DNA of 64,000 nucleotides from positions 1,116,001 to 1,180,000 of the forward strand of contig JAVTLE010000016.1 of the NCBI GenBank assembly GCA_033439295.1, read 5' to 3'. The position numbers were made by a program, and so were the translations under genes. This document shows positions 32,759 through 45,525 of this stretch, piece after piece. Under the pieces are notes generated by a model, which was not told where the DNA came from, did no database searches, and worked only from the letters and a program-made list of their open reading frames with translations. The stretch is from Deuterostichococcus epilithicus (lineage: Eukaryota > Chlorophyta > Trebouxiophyceae > Prasiolales > Stichococcaceae). The number at the start of each line of letters is the position of its first letter. Position 1 is the first letter of the stretch.

Positions 32759-35700
32759 TCACTCCAGGGCGCATCCGAGCGCCTCCGCCAGCGACTCCAC
32801 CGCAGGCAGCATGTCGTCGAAGCTGCAGATCTCGCCCAACTGCTCCGCCAAGGGCGCGACCGCCTCCGGCAGAAACTGTTCATGCAGCAGCGATGCCGTC
32901 TCCATGGCCTCGTCCACCGCCGGGTCTGCACATGGTGATGGATACAACATTTGAATGGGGCATGGGACGTGAGGATGATGCAGGCAGTCCACTTCAACGT
33001 CTCAAGGCGTGGACCCCTGGACCAGCGGGCGGTGGCAGCGGCTCAGGCGTCGGCCAGCACATGCCCAGGCTGTGCCCGACCAAGGCAGCCAGTGCCGGCT
33101 GGCGGAGAAAAGGCGCACCAAGGAGCTGCGGGAAGCGGCCATCCTTGCCCTTATATCGCGCAAATGCGTCCGCCATGCCCGATGTGTACGCCGTGAACAG
33201 CTCCAGCACACCCTGGCCACATGCGGTTTCACTGCCTCAAGGCTTGCAGCGTCAAAATGGGGATGAGTTGTTTCCTAGATGGTTTGCCAGCGAGCTCGGG
33301 TCGATATGGGCCGCCATCCAGCTCGAGCTCCAAGTGCTCACGAATGGAATCGCCGGGAAGACCAGCAGGGGACGAGGGCACCTTGCGCAGGGCGGCGGCC
33401 ACGCGGGGTCCCCCCAGGGGCCCAAGGCAGCCGACGCAGAAGTTGACCTCGTCCAGCATGTCGTCCGCCGACTGGAAGGACGCCATGAGCTTGCCCCACC
33501 CCGATTTGCCGCCCGCCTTGGGCACACCCTGCAGCGGCAGGCGGTTGGTCCTCAAAACGAGCTGGAGCCAACAGGCAGGTCGCCTGCAACTGCAGCGTTG
33601 AATTGGGTGTTTCAACAACAAATGACTGAAGCTGAAGCCTCGCACTTGAGAGGCCCCCGAGCCGCTCGGCTGTTGCTCTGGGGGGCATCAGGGCAGCACC
33701 TGGGCGGCGAGCCTGTCCACCTCGGCGGCCAGGGTTTTCCGCACGTCGTCGCCCACGCGGCGCAGCCGCCGCTGCAGCACTGCATCGATGACGGGCCACA
33801 GCTCCCGCGTCATCCGCGACGCCAGCGCGATGCCGTGACTGGCCTGCAGGTTTTCAGCAGCGGGACGGAATGGGCATACAGACGAACCTGCCACCCGTCA
33901 TTCATCATGGTTTTACAAAGTAGTAGCCCCGTGGCAGTCGATAGGCAGCGCAGCCTCGCAGCCGCCTGTGTTTGACTGTGTGACGGCCTCCGAGGACAGA
34001 CAGGAGAACAGGCGACTCACCTGCAGCGCAAGGGCCTGTGCCCGCAGCAGCAGCACGCATTTGACGGTGGCGTCCAGTCCCGCCGGCACCGCAAAAGGCG
34101 TCAGCGCGTGCCGCTTGAGCAGCAGTGTCGCCCTGTCAACATCACAGCAGACTCGTGGCGCCAGCACTTTTGTGCCCACCCGGCTCGAGCATGGGGATCA
34201 GACACATCTTCGTGTAGGTGCTCCTCCACAAGCAAGCGCCCACATGCAGCAACCGGATGCAGCTTCGCCTTGCGGTGTGACCGTCGCCCCCTGGTCGGTG
34301 CTGGCATCCACTTTGCAGGCTTTCATGCTGCCCAGGAGCTCTGTGGAGATTGCGAATCCCGAACCGCTCAGTCTCCTGCAGCGCCCAGACCAGGAAGGCA
34401 GCCGAAAGGTCGGACGCCTCCTCGCCAAAGACCGCGGCCACATCGTCTGCAGCAGTGCCCACGGTGCCAAAGACGCGCTGCGCCATGACACCGGCAAAGT
34501 CCGTGCCGTCCGCCTCGCCGCCGCCTGACGGCGTGTGAATAGATGTGTATCAGCAGGGGGCCGCGGGCAGGTGACACACATCGCACTTGGTGTAGATGAA
34601 ACGTCTGCCTGCACGGCACCGCGTCGGCGTGCCTGATGTGATACAGCTGATGAGAAGATGGTTTGCCGCCAGCCCGCACAGCACCCGCGGCCGGTCGCGA
34701 GGAGTCCACAGGTTTGAGGCCGCGCACCCGAGTTCTGCGGCTTGAGCAGCTGCTGCTGCGCGCGCTTGAGGCGGCCAGAGTGGCTGGCCAGCAGCACGCG
34801 CAGCGCGTGCGGCCGCCCGGCGACCGCAGCCAGGACACCCGCAGCGAGGCGCGCCTCTGGGCGCGCCGCCGACGCCTCCGCCACACCGGCCTCGAGGATG
34901 GGCACCAGCGCCTGCCGCCGCCGCTCCAGTTCCTGCTTCGGGTCGAAGTCACTGCAGAGTACGCAGGAGCCGCAAGGTGTCAGGCTGCAGGCGGTCAACA
35001 TTTTTGCTGCGGCAGCCCGCGCCGCGCTGAAAACACGCTGCCTGGCATCGCGTTCCATGAACGCCTTGACAGTCTGAGATCGCAGCCCAAGCTCGGGGCA
35101 CACGCTGCTGGGCAAGCCCCGGGCCGTGCTCTGTGGTCGCAACCATGCTCTCAAGAGCGCACATGAGGCTGGCGTCCGGCATCTGGATGTCGTCGGGCAC
35201 GCGCTTGATGGCATTCAGGGCGTCGAGGCACCGCTTCTCTGCGACTGCCACGTCGATGTCCGCCAGCGCCGCAGCCCACTGGCGGCCGTCGGGCGTGTCC
35301 CGCCAGTCTGTGACCACCTCCCTCGCCGACGCCTCGTCCGCCGCCTCCTGCGCCATTCTGGCGGGCAGGCAAGACGGGCCATCATGCGAGGCCCTGGACC
35401 CCTTTAAAGCCCCGGCTCCGCGGGCCGATGCCCCTCCGCCGCCTCCTGCATTCATCCAAGGGGCCAGGCAAGGCAGTGTCCATCACCAATTGCGGATGCC
35501 ATGCAGCCGTGTGCCTGTCGCTGGACACCCAATGTTCCATTCGCCACTCGATGCCAGTTGCAGACTGTGAACACGTCACAGCTCCTCTGTCAGCCAGCCG
35601 CTGCACAGCTGCACCGCGCCACTGTACCGGGCAGCAAGGGACGATACAAGAAGCCACATAGCCCGCACTTGCTGGGGTCGGCGGCGGCGACGACCTTGAG

Positions 35701-36870
35701 CGAGGTGACCATGGAGGCGAAGCTGGCGAGCAGCCCCCGCAACTGCTGCATGTCGCCCTCCAGCTTGCTGATGCCCTGCGCCCAGCCAGCACGATGGCCG
35801 TGATGCCCGGCACGGGCTGCGATGGAGTGCCGCTGTCATGGCCATCGTGACCCCACGCGAGTGGCTGACATGGCATGCCAGGATGCACCCATGCACAGCC
35901 TGCCCCTGACATTCATGCGGCCCCACGTCCGGGTCGATGACCTGCCCTCCTTGCGATCGTAAAACGAGTTGAGTGCCTACAGTCGCAATGTCTAACCTGC
36001 ACCCATTGCACACCAGGGGGAAAATGCACCATCAGACAAGAGGTAGCCGTGATGCAATCCGACCTGCGACGCCTAGAAGGGGCAACAGTCGACATACACC
36101 AGCCTGCGCAGCTCCTCGCCGCCGACCTCGAACACAGCAAAGGTGCAGCCGAGGAGCGGTACGACTGAAAGCATCCCCCACACCTGGGACGCCTCGATGA
36201 AGGGGCGGTAGTTTGCATACACCGAGCGGCGCAGCTCCTCCCCGCACTCCGCCTCCAGCGCCGCCAGGTCGCCGCGCAGCGCGGCTATGCCCTTTTCCGG
36301 CAGCCGCGCCATCTCCGCCTCCAGGTTGAAGGTGCCCCGCTCGATTTGAGACAGCATGCTCGACCTGGCGGCGCCGTCCGAGCCTGCGCGCACGTGTGGA
36401 GGCACAGTCTTTTGCCAGCCCGCTCGCTCAGAGCAGCGTATGAGGCTGGTTACCAGGCCAACTGGGCTGGTGTCCGTGCAGCCTGTGTCTTCGTGCAGGA
36501 ACCAGTAGCAAAGCTTGACTCCAGCACAGCATACACTGCGTGCATTGGTAGCTGTGATGCTCTGCAGACCGGCCGGGGCAGCTTGCCGCCCGGCACAAAT
36601 GACTGGCAGGCACACTGTGCGGCAGGCTGCACAGAGTCAGAGCGTGCAGCGCATTGCACTGATGCGCATTCGTGACAACGGCCACCTTGCGGCAGGATGG
36701 ACATGCGCGCAATTGGTGCCTCGGTGCCCTGCCAATCGCGCAGCGGCGCCCGCTTTGCGGCCGCTGCCTCCGGCACCGGTGCCGCAGCGGCATTTTCGTT
36801 GGTGGAGCGGCCCTTGCGGATGGTCCGCCCGAACTTGCGCAGCGTCGAGAGCGCGCTCTTCTTCTTGGTG
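32759..36870 (-). CDS. EXO84: Exocyst complex subunit EXO84
   Basis: Subunit of the octameric exocyst that tethers secretory vesicles to the plasma membrane. On the minus strand a basic N-terminal exon (ALSTLRKFGRTIRKGRS, about 36860-36710) is followed by EELRRSVYANYRPFIEASQ and GISKLEGDMQQLRGLLASF (35.6-36.4 kb), the conserved EXO84 N-terminal coiled coil. Then come QWAAALADIDVAVAEKRCLD, the helical repeats with RRRQALVPILEAGVAEASA, MAQRVFGTVGTAADDVAAVF with FGEEASDLSAAFLVWALQET, and LLKRHALTPFAVPAGLDATV, matching plant EXO84 block by block. The last exon (ETASLLHEQFLPEAV) ends at TGA 32759-32761. The initiating ATG was not found; a short first exon probably lies upstream between 36.9 and 37.7 kb. 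Inner splice sites are approximate. Confidence 0.85.
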
Positions 36871-37804
36871 GCGCTGTCAACAGTCGCAATTTTGCTTCGT
36901 CAAGGAGTTTGCAGCACCCACAGCAGGCCTTTCAGATGCCACTGCATATTGCGAAGCTTGTTAGCCAGAGCGGGCATGCCGAAACCCGTGCCGGGCACCT
37001 GGGCTGCAAGTGCTGTTGCGAGGAGGTGTCCGAGGTGAATGACAGGTTGCTCGGGCTCCTCGTCAGCGTGCCGCTCCTGCTCAGCCACAAGGCGTGTCTT
37101 CAGCAAGTGTTGGCGTCGAGTGTGGCTGGTTCTTGCTCGTTGCGCAGCTGGCGGTGGCGCAGATCACAAACGAGTTTCAGGTTCAGTACGTACCTGCTAC
37201 GGCCCGGCGCCTCGTACGTGTCCGGTTTGAAAGACATGGCACCGAAATGCCGACTCGGTACCTCACATCAAAGTTGCATCTGCAGCTTTTGTGGCCATGC
37301 TCACCAGCAGATCAAGCCTGAGCAGCAGACATCCGCCTCATGTACGCGTGTTACTGATCAGGAAACAATGCCTGATCTGTGGCTGGATGCTCAATTCAAC
37401 GTGTAAAGCAAAGCAAGAGCGCTGCACCCGGTTGAGACGAACCAGTCACGAGCGTTTTCGAGCCCACGAAGGGTGACCTACAGAACGCAAACCGTGCGGG
37501 TAGCAATACAGTGCTACCGCGATGCAAACTGTCAAGTTGATGCCCAAGTCGGTCTGCTGCTGTGTTGCTGTTAGCTCTGCTGCTACAGGGCGGGCTTTCC
37601 TCTGAGGTGTACCTTGCGCCTCGCGGAGCGCTTTCACTCCACTCATCGTTATAGCTTGTACCCTCATGAACCGCGTGATCAGAACTATACAAAGCTTGAG
37701 CACTTGTGCTGCCTGCTCGACCTTTTTTGCTGCAAAACTTCGGCCCCCAGATCAAACGATCTGAAGTTCTGCTGGTCTGAACTTCTTCTGGCAACGTCTC
37801 GGTC
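36871..37804. other. Divergent region between EXO84 and the ADH-like gene
   Basis: It should hold the 5' exon(s) and promoter of EXO84 on the minus strand and the promoter of the ADH-like gene on the plus strand. GC content is lower from about 37180 to 37780. No complete open gene is supported. Confidence 0.4.
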
Positions 37805-40224
37805 ATGAAAGCGCTGGTGTTCTCTGAGGCCGAGGGGCTGAGGGTGGAGCATGAGTACCCGCAGCCCGTCCCGTCGGACTCGGAGGCCCTGATCAAAGTC
37901 CGCCGCGCCGGTGGGCAATGCATTCGCGATGCTTGAGGACATTTGGCTGACTCCAAAAGACGTCTTGATAATTTGGCTCTCAGTTCTTTCTATGTGTTGC
38001 AGGTATCTGCTCCACGGTGCGCGCGCGGCACGTCTGTGCTGTTTGACTCTGCGGCACGTGGCGTAGTTGCATGCTGATCAATGCGCTCGTTTGCACGTGC
38101 CCCTTTTTACACAAAAGCTCCCAATGGTCGTGATACGGGTCACAGTCGCACGCCACCCGACGCGCAGGACCTAGAGATCATCAAAGGCTATGTGCCGGGC
38201 TTCAATGGCGCCTTGGGCCACGAGTTCGTCGGGGAGGTCGTGGAGTGCAAGAGCAGCCCTGAGCTTGTAGGTGAGGCTGACGCTGGTTCGCGAAGTAGGA
38301 CGGATCCTCTACAGCGCCGGTCGTCGAATTTTGCCTGTGATGCTTGGCATTGTGCGTCCCCAATTGGGTGCCACCGGCTGGGTCCCACCGGCTGCCCTGA
38401 CTGACTGGCGACCATCGGCCGGCTGCAGGACAGCGGGTGGCAGGAGAGATCAACTGCAACCAGGACGAGTCGTTCAGCCATCCAGACGAGATCTTCGTGC
38501 GCAACCACGCGCCTAAAAGGTGCCTTTGGCAACTGCTGTGGACCCGCGCAGCCTGCTGACAGGAATTTGTCTGGCATGCTCCGTGCTTGCGCCCGGCTTC
38601 CAGGGGGATGCCGATGCCGCAGGGTGGTTCTGGGCATCATAGCCAAGGATGGGTGCATGGCCGAGTACATCACCCTGCCAGTGGCGAACTTACACAAGGT
38701 AGGAGCACTGAACCGGAAGTGGTCCCAAAGACTTGTCACAAATTGCAACACAGATGCTGCTAATATACACTTGACATTGGTGCGTCCCTACCGCTGCCGA
38801 CTGCATCTCTTGTCGCTGAATTCCATCTGCAGGCGTTGTCTGCAGGCCAGCTGTCAGTCTCAGGGCGCCAATTGCGTCCCCTTGCAGGTCCCAGACGAGC
38901 TCAGTGACCAGGAGGCAGCTTTCACTGAGCCGCTCGCTGCCGCCTGCCGCATCGTCGAGCAGCAGGTCCGTCATCACGAATTCCCGCCAACTTGCCTGCT
39001 GCTCGTACATTGCACATTTGCAGCGCTCGCACCCTCGCCCACTGTATTGTCAGGCAGCAGGTCTGTGTGCCTTACGACGGATCATGCACGTCCCTCACCT
39101 GGTGCACTCAGAACCAGCGCTTAAATTTCTGGCATGAATGCTTTGGCCACCCCAGCTCTGATAGTGTTCTACCCGCTGACGGCAAGCTTGTCTGTATGTC
39201 TTCTGTTCCGGCAGGCGGTCCAAGTCGGGCAAAAGGTCGCGGTCATCGGCGATGGCAAGTTCGGGCTGCTCATTGCGCAAAACTTGGTGGTGGCAGGCCA
39301 TCAGGGAAACGTGACGCACTTTGGACGCCACCAGGAGAAGCTTGACCTGGTGGAAGGGACGACAACCGAGATCGTGGCGGATGACACGAAGACCAGGTTC
39401 GCACAGGTGTGTGCCGCTGCCACTCCTCAGCAGGTGGAAGGTGTCTGGGCCTGTCCGTTCGTGGCAGCCCTGGCGCTCACCGCGGCATGGCACCCTGATG
39501 CAGAGTTGCGGTGGACGTATCAACCCACTGCTGCACCCACGCTCGGGGGCTGCATTGGCACAGTCAACGACGCTGACCCCGCCTGGCCCTCCTGGCGCTG
39601 GCGCAGGCGTTTGACGTGTGCATCGAGGCGTCGGGCTCGTCGCAGGGCATCCTGCTGGCGGCTGCGATGACACTCTCCCTTGGCACCATCGTGCTGAAGA
39701 GCACCTGCAGCACGGTGGGCGACAGCAATGCGCCAGCCTTTGCCGCCATCGCCAATGACATCGTGGTCCAGGAGCTGACGCTGGTCGGGTCCAGGTGGGT
39801 GCTCCATTTGGAGGCCTATTCCCGCTGATCTCCTTTCCCGTATCGCGATCTTCATCTCCTGGTTGTGTGTTGTCAGAGGCGTCTCTGGGCTGGCATGCCA
39901 GAGAAGGAGGAGCAGCGCTGGGGAGGCTCTCCGTTTACTCGCTGTGTTTGTTGTTTGCACCACAGGTGCACGCCTGGGCAGTTCAATGCGCCTGCATGAT
40001 CGTCTGTGCCTTCCTGAGCCATGTGTAATTGATCGTCTCTGTCTGGCTGCGCCAGGTGCGGGCCGTTCCCGCCGGCGCTCGCGGCGCTGAAGGGGGACGT
40101 GCGCATGCGGAAGTTGGTGAACAGCATGGTGGCTGCGGTTGTGCCTCTCAGTCAGGGTGTGGAGGCCATCGACACAGCGAAGTCGAAGGGCACGCTGAAG
40201 GTGGTGCTGACCATGGAGGAGTAG
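37805..40224 (+). CDS. Zinc-type alcohol-dehydrogenase-like (MDR) enzyme
   Basis: NAD(P)-dependent medium-chain dehydrogenase; the substrate cannot be read from sequence. Nine exons close in phase (37805-37910, 38003-38016, 38168-38270, 38429-38519, 38623-38698, 38888-38965, 39215-39406, 39607-39794, 40056-40224), giving 338 residues. Catalytic-zinc ligands are Cys38 in GICSTD, His58-Glu59 in LGHEFVGEV and probably the Glu of EPLAAAC. The nucleotide-binding fold starts VGQKVAVIGDGKFGLLIAQN. The usual structural-zinc cluster of four cysteines is not present: the region reads GEINCNQDESFSHPDEIF, then TVLGI-type VVLGIIAKDGCMAEYITLP. The second exon is only 14 nt and encodes the zinc-ligand cysteine. 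The family includes plant and bacterial threonine, sorbitol and idonate dehydrogenase-like enzymes. Confidence 0.88.
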
Positions 40225-40731
40225 GCGTCCACGACGATTGAGAGGGGGAGTTCTTCAGTCAAATCAGGGTTTAGGGTCAATTCAGGGAATGACGTCTATT
40301 CATTTGCGCGCCAAGTGGGCGACTCTATTCTCTTGCGCCGGCGGTTGTCTCAAGTCAAGAAAAAGATGCTTCGGCTTGATGCGGGGCTTGGTGCTTGCCA
40401 TTGACAGCCGTTGACACAGAAATGACATCAAGAAAACTGGGCTGATATCTAGGCTGTGTGTGCTTTGCCGACTGCAGTAGCGCACCGTGAAACTGAACGG
40501 AAACCCCATAAGCAAAATCTCGATTGAAATCTCAATCAATTGCGGGTCAAAAATTCATCGAAATAGATGAAGGTAGCCTGCTGCGATCAAAGTGGCAGAC
40601 ACTCTATGGTGTAGTGCCAGCTGTTGGCGTGCTGCATATCGATGAAACCAGTAGTCTGCGGTTGTCCATGCAAGCCAGGTCAGTGCCACACTGCCGCCAC
40701 TCACTTCTACTGCAGTCTCGCCTTGAAGGCG
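40225..40731. other. Convergent intergenic region
   Basis: 3' flanks of the ADH-like gene (plus) and NAD kinase (minus), AT-richer than the exons. No other feature was recognised. Confidence 0.45.
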
Positions 40732-43700
40732 TCAGCGGTTCCCAGCGACTTCTGGTCTGCGCCTCGGTCGTTCCAGCCGAAGCAGCGCTGCAGACGACAG
40801 CACCAGCATCCTCAGACCACACAGCTCGATCTGCATGCCAAGAGTGCGAGGGCGCGGCGCCAGCATGCAGCATCCGGGTGCCGTGCCACCTGTGCGCTGA
40901 CTGCATCCTGACATGACCCACAAGCAGGTGCCGGCCCTCTGATGTTTCATGCACAGCCGTGCCACTATGCAACAGCCGTCGGCTCAAAGAGGATAAACCA
41001 GGCTCAGTGCCCTGTACTCGGATGCGCGCATCGCACCCTGCACTCGAACCATTGTGTTGCACATGTGGGTAGCTGGTCCTGGGGTCCCACCTCCAGGGAG
41101 TCGAACCAGTCGCTGGTTTGCTCCAGGTGGTCGATGGTGGGCACCGGGTTGGGGCTCATCCGCACGCGCACGCTGTCGCCCGACAGCAGCTCCTGCCGCT
41201 GCTTGCCGTCAAAGCACACCCACGCCGACGCCCTGTGGGAGGATGGACCGAATGACAGAGGTCAGAGGGTCAGCAGCACATCGCGGTCTGCAGACGGTCA
41301 GCAAATGCAGCGTGATCACACGCTTGCTTGCAGCGCTGCGCCAGGAAAGCTCAAGCACGTGGGGACCCATCTTTGAGCTGCTAAACTACTATCCTCGGAG
41401 CAATGCCGCTCAGAACACCAATCAATGCGGCGGCCAGTTGTATCCATCCCGTCATAGCCAAATATGCCATCATAGCCAAACAGGCCGTCATAGCCAAATA
41501 TGCCCACACTCTGTTGTTGCATATGGCTTCGGCTGGTTTGTCGTGGCGTTTGGATTCGGCGGCGCAATGTGTTTCGCTCGCTCGTTCGTCCGCACCTGGC
41601 GTCGCCGGGCACCTTGAGCTCCACCTCGGCGTAATCGGGCAGGATGACGGGGCGGAAGGACAGGGAGTGCGGGCACACGGGCGTGAACAGGATGGCGGGT
41701 ACGTTGGGGTGCACCATGCTGCCGCCCGCGGCCACAGAATAGGCAGTGCTGCCCGTGGGCGTCGCCAGCATCACTCCGTCCGCCTGCACCTGCGGTTTCG
41801 GAGCTTCGCAGGTTTTGTGACGGTTCTGCTTTGTTGTGTTGCTCAGTATCTCGTGTGTGGCCTGAAGGCCTTTCTCCATCACGCTCCCGCTTGCACCTGC
41901 GCATGCTCTCTTTGAGGAGTTTCAAAGGGAATATGTTTCGCTGTTTCAGAAATTTCCGATTAGAGGGTTCGAGCAGGGTTCCCCTTCGAGAATCTTGAGC
42001 GGGGTGCACTTTCGAGGGTATATGGGTCGGCTTCGTGCGGGCTAGGCGCTCCGGTGTGGGCGCGCTGTGGGTGTGCTGCCAAGTCCTCGAGCACGGCGGC
42101 GTCCGGCGCATGCGGAGCGCCTCGTGCTGCTGCCGGAATGCCGCTGCTGGATCTTCAGCTGCTGCCGGTGCTCTTGGGCGAAGCCACAGCCGATGCCGCT
42201 GCCAGCAGCCGCGTGGGAGCAGGGGCGCCAGGGGAGTGCGCCCGGAGCCCTGCTGACTTCTTTCATCTGGGAGGATGCGCAACCATGATTGAAGAACATG
42301 CAAACATGATTGTCATGTGCACCTTGGTGATGAGGCGCCCGTGCTCCCAACACTCGATTTTGGTGAGGTAGGGGTTGGCGCCCCGGTCCACGACCACCTC
42401 GTTCATGACCTCGTACGACTGCTCCGGCTCTGCCTCCCCGCTGCGGCACACCTCGCACAGCAGCCGCATGCGCAGCGTGATGTGCACGCCCTGCGGCGCA
42501 GAGGCGGCGGACGGGGTCACGCCAGCCGACTGAAAAGAGCGCCGCCGCCGCGGACAGCGCGCCACCAGCCTGCATGCTGCTCGTCATGCTGCGGTCCGAG
42601 GCCTGTGCGCCTCCCTGTGATGGAGGCCAGCACTCTGCCAGGCAACGCGCTTTACTTGCAGCTGCTGCTGCAGGACCACCTTGGGTAGCCTTGTGACCTG
42701 GGTAGTAGGACCGTCCGCTGGGAGGCCTCGCGTAAAGCCAGCTTCCTAACCTTTGAGAGACTCACACCACATGGAGCCCCCCACGAGAATTAGCCATTGC
42801 CGCACGTGCAGCAACTCGCACCCGGATCTCCTCGCCGGGCAGGCAGCACTCCTCGAGCCCCTCGCCGCCGTGGATGACATCGCGCAGGTCCCGCCGGAAA
42901 TCAGAGAAGCTGTGGTTGGTGAGAAAGCCAAGGGAGCCCAGGTTGAAGCAGATGACAGGCGGGATGGCGCCTGTGAACAGCGCGCTCGCATGCAGCAGCA
43001 CCCCGTCGCCGCCCAGGCACACGACGAAGTCGATGTGCAGGTGCAGCCTGCGAGCATTGCGAAGCCTCTTTTGCTGGTGGTGCGCCACACCGGGGACTCC
43101 TGAGGTGCAGGCGCAGCTGTCTGGGTGCAAGCAACATCCCGATGTCGCCTAGGCAAACCACGGAAATGCTGTGCAAATGCAGCCTGAGGACATACAGCAG
43201 TTCTGGCGCCATCGGTGCGCCACGCACGGTTTCCCGTGTGCAACTTGTTGGGCGTGAGGCAGCGTCAAGGTGGCGGTCGGAGTGGGCAGGCTGGTGATAG
43301 TGCTGGAGCATCATGTGCCGCAGCCCGCACACGCCGGGCGCACTGGCTGCAGCAGACTGCAGCAGAGGTTCACAGACAGAGACTCCCGCCGTCGATGCAG
43401 AGTGCAGGCAAGCCGCACCGCTCCAGATCCTCTTCCTGGAAGCTGGCCAGCCGCTCCTGCAGCGGCTGATCCGCTAGCGCCTCCCGCTCATGCGGCTCCA
43501 CTACCACCTGCATGGTTTCGAGGAAGAGAAGGCCGTCTGAAGCATGATCTAGGCTCTGCTCCAGCAGGCGATGGGGTGTGAGGCGATGGCCCGGAACTCG
43601 TGTGAGGCACGTGCGCACCGCCTTGCCTGCTTGTAAATCCATGGAACCTCGGAAGCAGCAGGGTTCAGGGGTACTTGTGTCCACGCTCTTAGTTCAATTC

Positions 43701-44920
43701 GTCCTGAGCGACTTGATGCTGTTTACTTGCCCAGGCCAGACCGGTGGCTCCTCTTCCGGCCTGCCCCTTTGCCTGGTGACCGCACGGTCCCGGTGCAGCC
43801 TCATCGGCACCTTGAGCCGGCAGAGATGGGAAGGGTGCCGAGCTGCTGCATGCCGACCTGCTGCATGCGACAGTGCAGAACAGATTGGCAATTGCGGACA
43901 GGAAGCAGCAGCGCTCACCTGCATGTGCTCCTCGTCGCTGAGCCAGTGGATGACCTCCAGAAATTCGGACTCTAGCTCCTCCCCCAGCTTCTTCAGCACC
44001 AGCACGCTGCACACGACGAGCACAAGCGTGGCGGTGAGAGCAGCAGCAGCAGCAGCAGCAGCAGCGTCATCAGCAGCAGCAGTAACAAGGGCAAGGCCGG
44101 CCAGAGCTGTGGATGCCGACAGACATCACAGGGTCAAGTGCCAGCGCTGGCTCATGTTTGCGATCCATCCAACCGAATACGGGGTGTGCGCCGGCCAAGG
44201 CAGATCATTACAGCCCGTCATCACCACGACACGGAGCACTCACCACTTCGGCCGGCCTTTCCACACAAGCATCTGCTGCTGGGTGCTGGGGTAGGCAAAG
44301 GAGAAGCACCCTGATGATGCTGCAGCGGGGACACGTGAGGGTTGGTGAAGAAATGCCAGTCAACATTACAGGCGGCTACACTTCCTGAGCCATCAACTAC
44401 GCAGCAATAGTTCTGCTTCAGTACACTGCAAATGCTGTTACAACTTCACAGCATGCTTACTGTCGGCACCTTTCACAGTCTCCCGTGAGCAACTGCGGCC
44501 GTCCGTACGCATGATGAACAAGTCTGCTTTGCGCGGCCATGTCTTCAGCCTGCAGGCTCCACGGCTAGGTTTTAATCTGTGTCTCATCGACTGAAAGCTA
44601 TACAGTAAGTCAGGTGCCGCAGCTGGACAAGCTTCAGGTTGGGCAGGCCAGCGGCAGGCCCCCTACCCCATCGGATCAAAGTCTGGTCCAGGCTTTGAGC
44701 CGTTGCTGGACCCGCCGCTTTTGGTCGCTGAGCTTTGCAACGGGTCCACATAGAAGGCGGATCGATCAGGCGCGCCGTCCTGCTGCTCTGCCTGCACCCT
44801 GCCGCTGCGCCGCAGCCTGCGGCGCCGGTTTTGCCTGGCGTGCACTGGCACGGCAGCGTACGCCGTGTGCACTGCATCTCCGCTGAGCAGTCGGCTGGCG
44901 TGCTCCAGGAAAGCAGCCAT
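40732..44920 (-). CDS. NADK: NAD kinase, plant NADK1-like
   Basis: Phosphorylates NAD to NADP. From the 5' side: a possible transit peptide ([20 protein letters not shown], start 44920), [15 protein letters not shown] (to 44244), [20 protein letters not shown] (about 43921-44007), [19 protein letters not shown] (about 43422-43513), the catalytic [17 protein letters not shown] with [13 protein letters not shown] (about 42.8-43.05 kb), [13 protein letters not shown] with [17 protein letters not shown], the second signature [20 protein letters not shown] (about 41.6-41.8 kb), [20 protein letters not shown], and a last exon 40732-40787 ([18 protein letters not shown]). The GGDG and TPTGSTAYS motifs are intact. 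The order matches plant NADK1 along its length. The joins of the first two exons did not close in phase by hand, so the N-terminus, and hence the chloroplast targeting, is tentative. Confidence 0.87.
44041..44064. repeat. (CAG)8 microsatellite
   Basis: Uninterrupted trinucleotide run in an intron near the 5' end of the NAD kinase gene. Confidence 0.85.
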
Positions 44921-45297
44921 GCCCGCTGAGCAGCAGGGGTTCTGGTGGGAAGCTGCTTGCAGATGCTTCTAGCAGTCAAACTTCTGGGAGACTATGCAAG
45001 CGCTCGGCTTGCCAGCTTGCTGCACACGTCTTTGGATCCAGACTGCTTCAAGAGTCTGCTGCCGCCAGGTCAAGCAGCACACCAGAAAGCATATGGATGG
45101 GGACCTAATGGTCGTGGCGACAACCCAGGCGCGACGAGGTGCAGCGAGGGTGTTATGCAAGACCTGCTGCTGTTTACTCGACGGCGCAATGCAGCCTGGC
45201 TTAGCGACGGGAAACAACTCCATAGGCAAGATGACGATACGACGACGGTTGTGCCCCTCGTTACGGTGGCTCCTTAGACACCCTGCCCAACTGCTCA

Positions 45298-45525
45298 GAG
45301 GCCATGGTCAAGCAGTGTCCTCGCAACGACGGTGAGTGTCTCCAACGAAGCAAGCGGGTAGAATGCACTCAAGCGGGGTCGGCCAAGTAGCGTGCACAAA
45401 AAGGAAAAAGGCACCTGATTCGAGGGTCAGGCTGACGGAAGGGGCACCAGGTGCGCGAATGGCGGCGGACTTGCAGGGGGCAGTGTCAGCAGGCCAGAGG
45501 CACAGCGAGGCCATGGTCAAGCAGT
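45298..45525. repeat. 19-bp direct repeat pair
   Basis: GAGGCCATGGTCAAGCAGT occurs at 45298-45316 and again at 45507-45525, 209 bp apart. The first copy abuts the two-block motif copy B. Confidence 0.85.
45314..45360 (-). repeat. Two-block dispersed motif, copy B
   Basis: Left block 45314-45327 and right block 45343-45360 match copy A (30344-30389) exactly, in the same orientation, about 400 bases upstream of the NAD kinase start. The sequences around and between the blocks differ. Confidence 0.8.

Noticed and set aside
32746-33975. 409-codon plus-strand open frame
   Set aside because: Shadow of EXO84 exons; the minus-strand product matches a known family.
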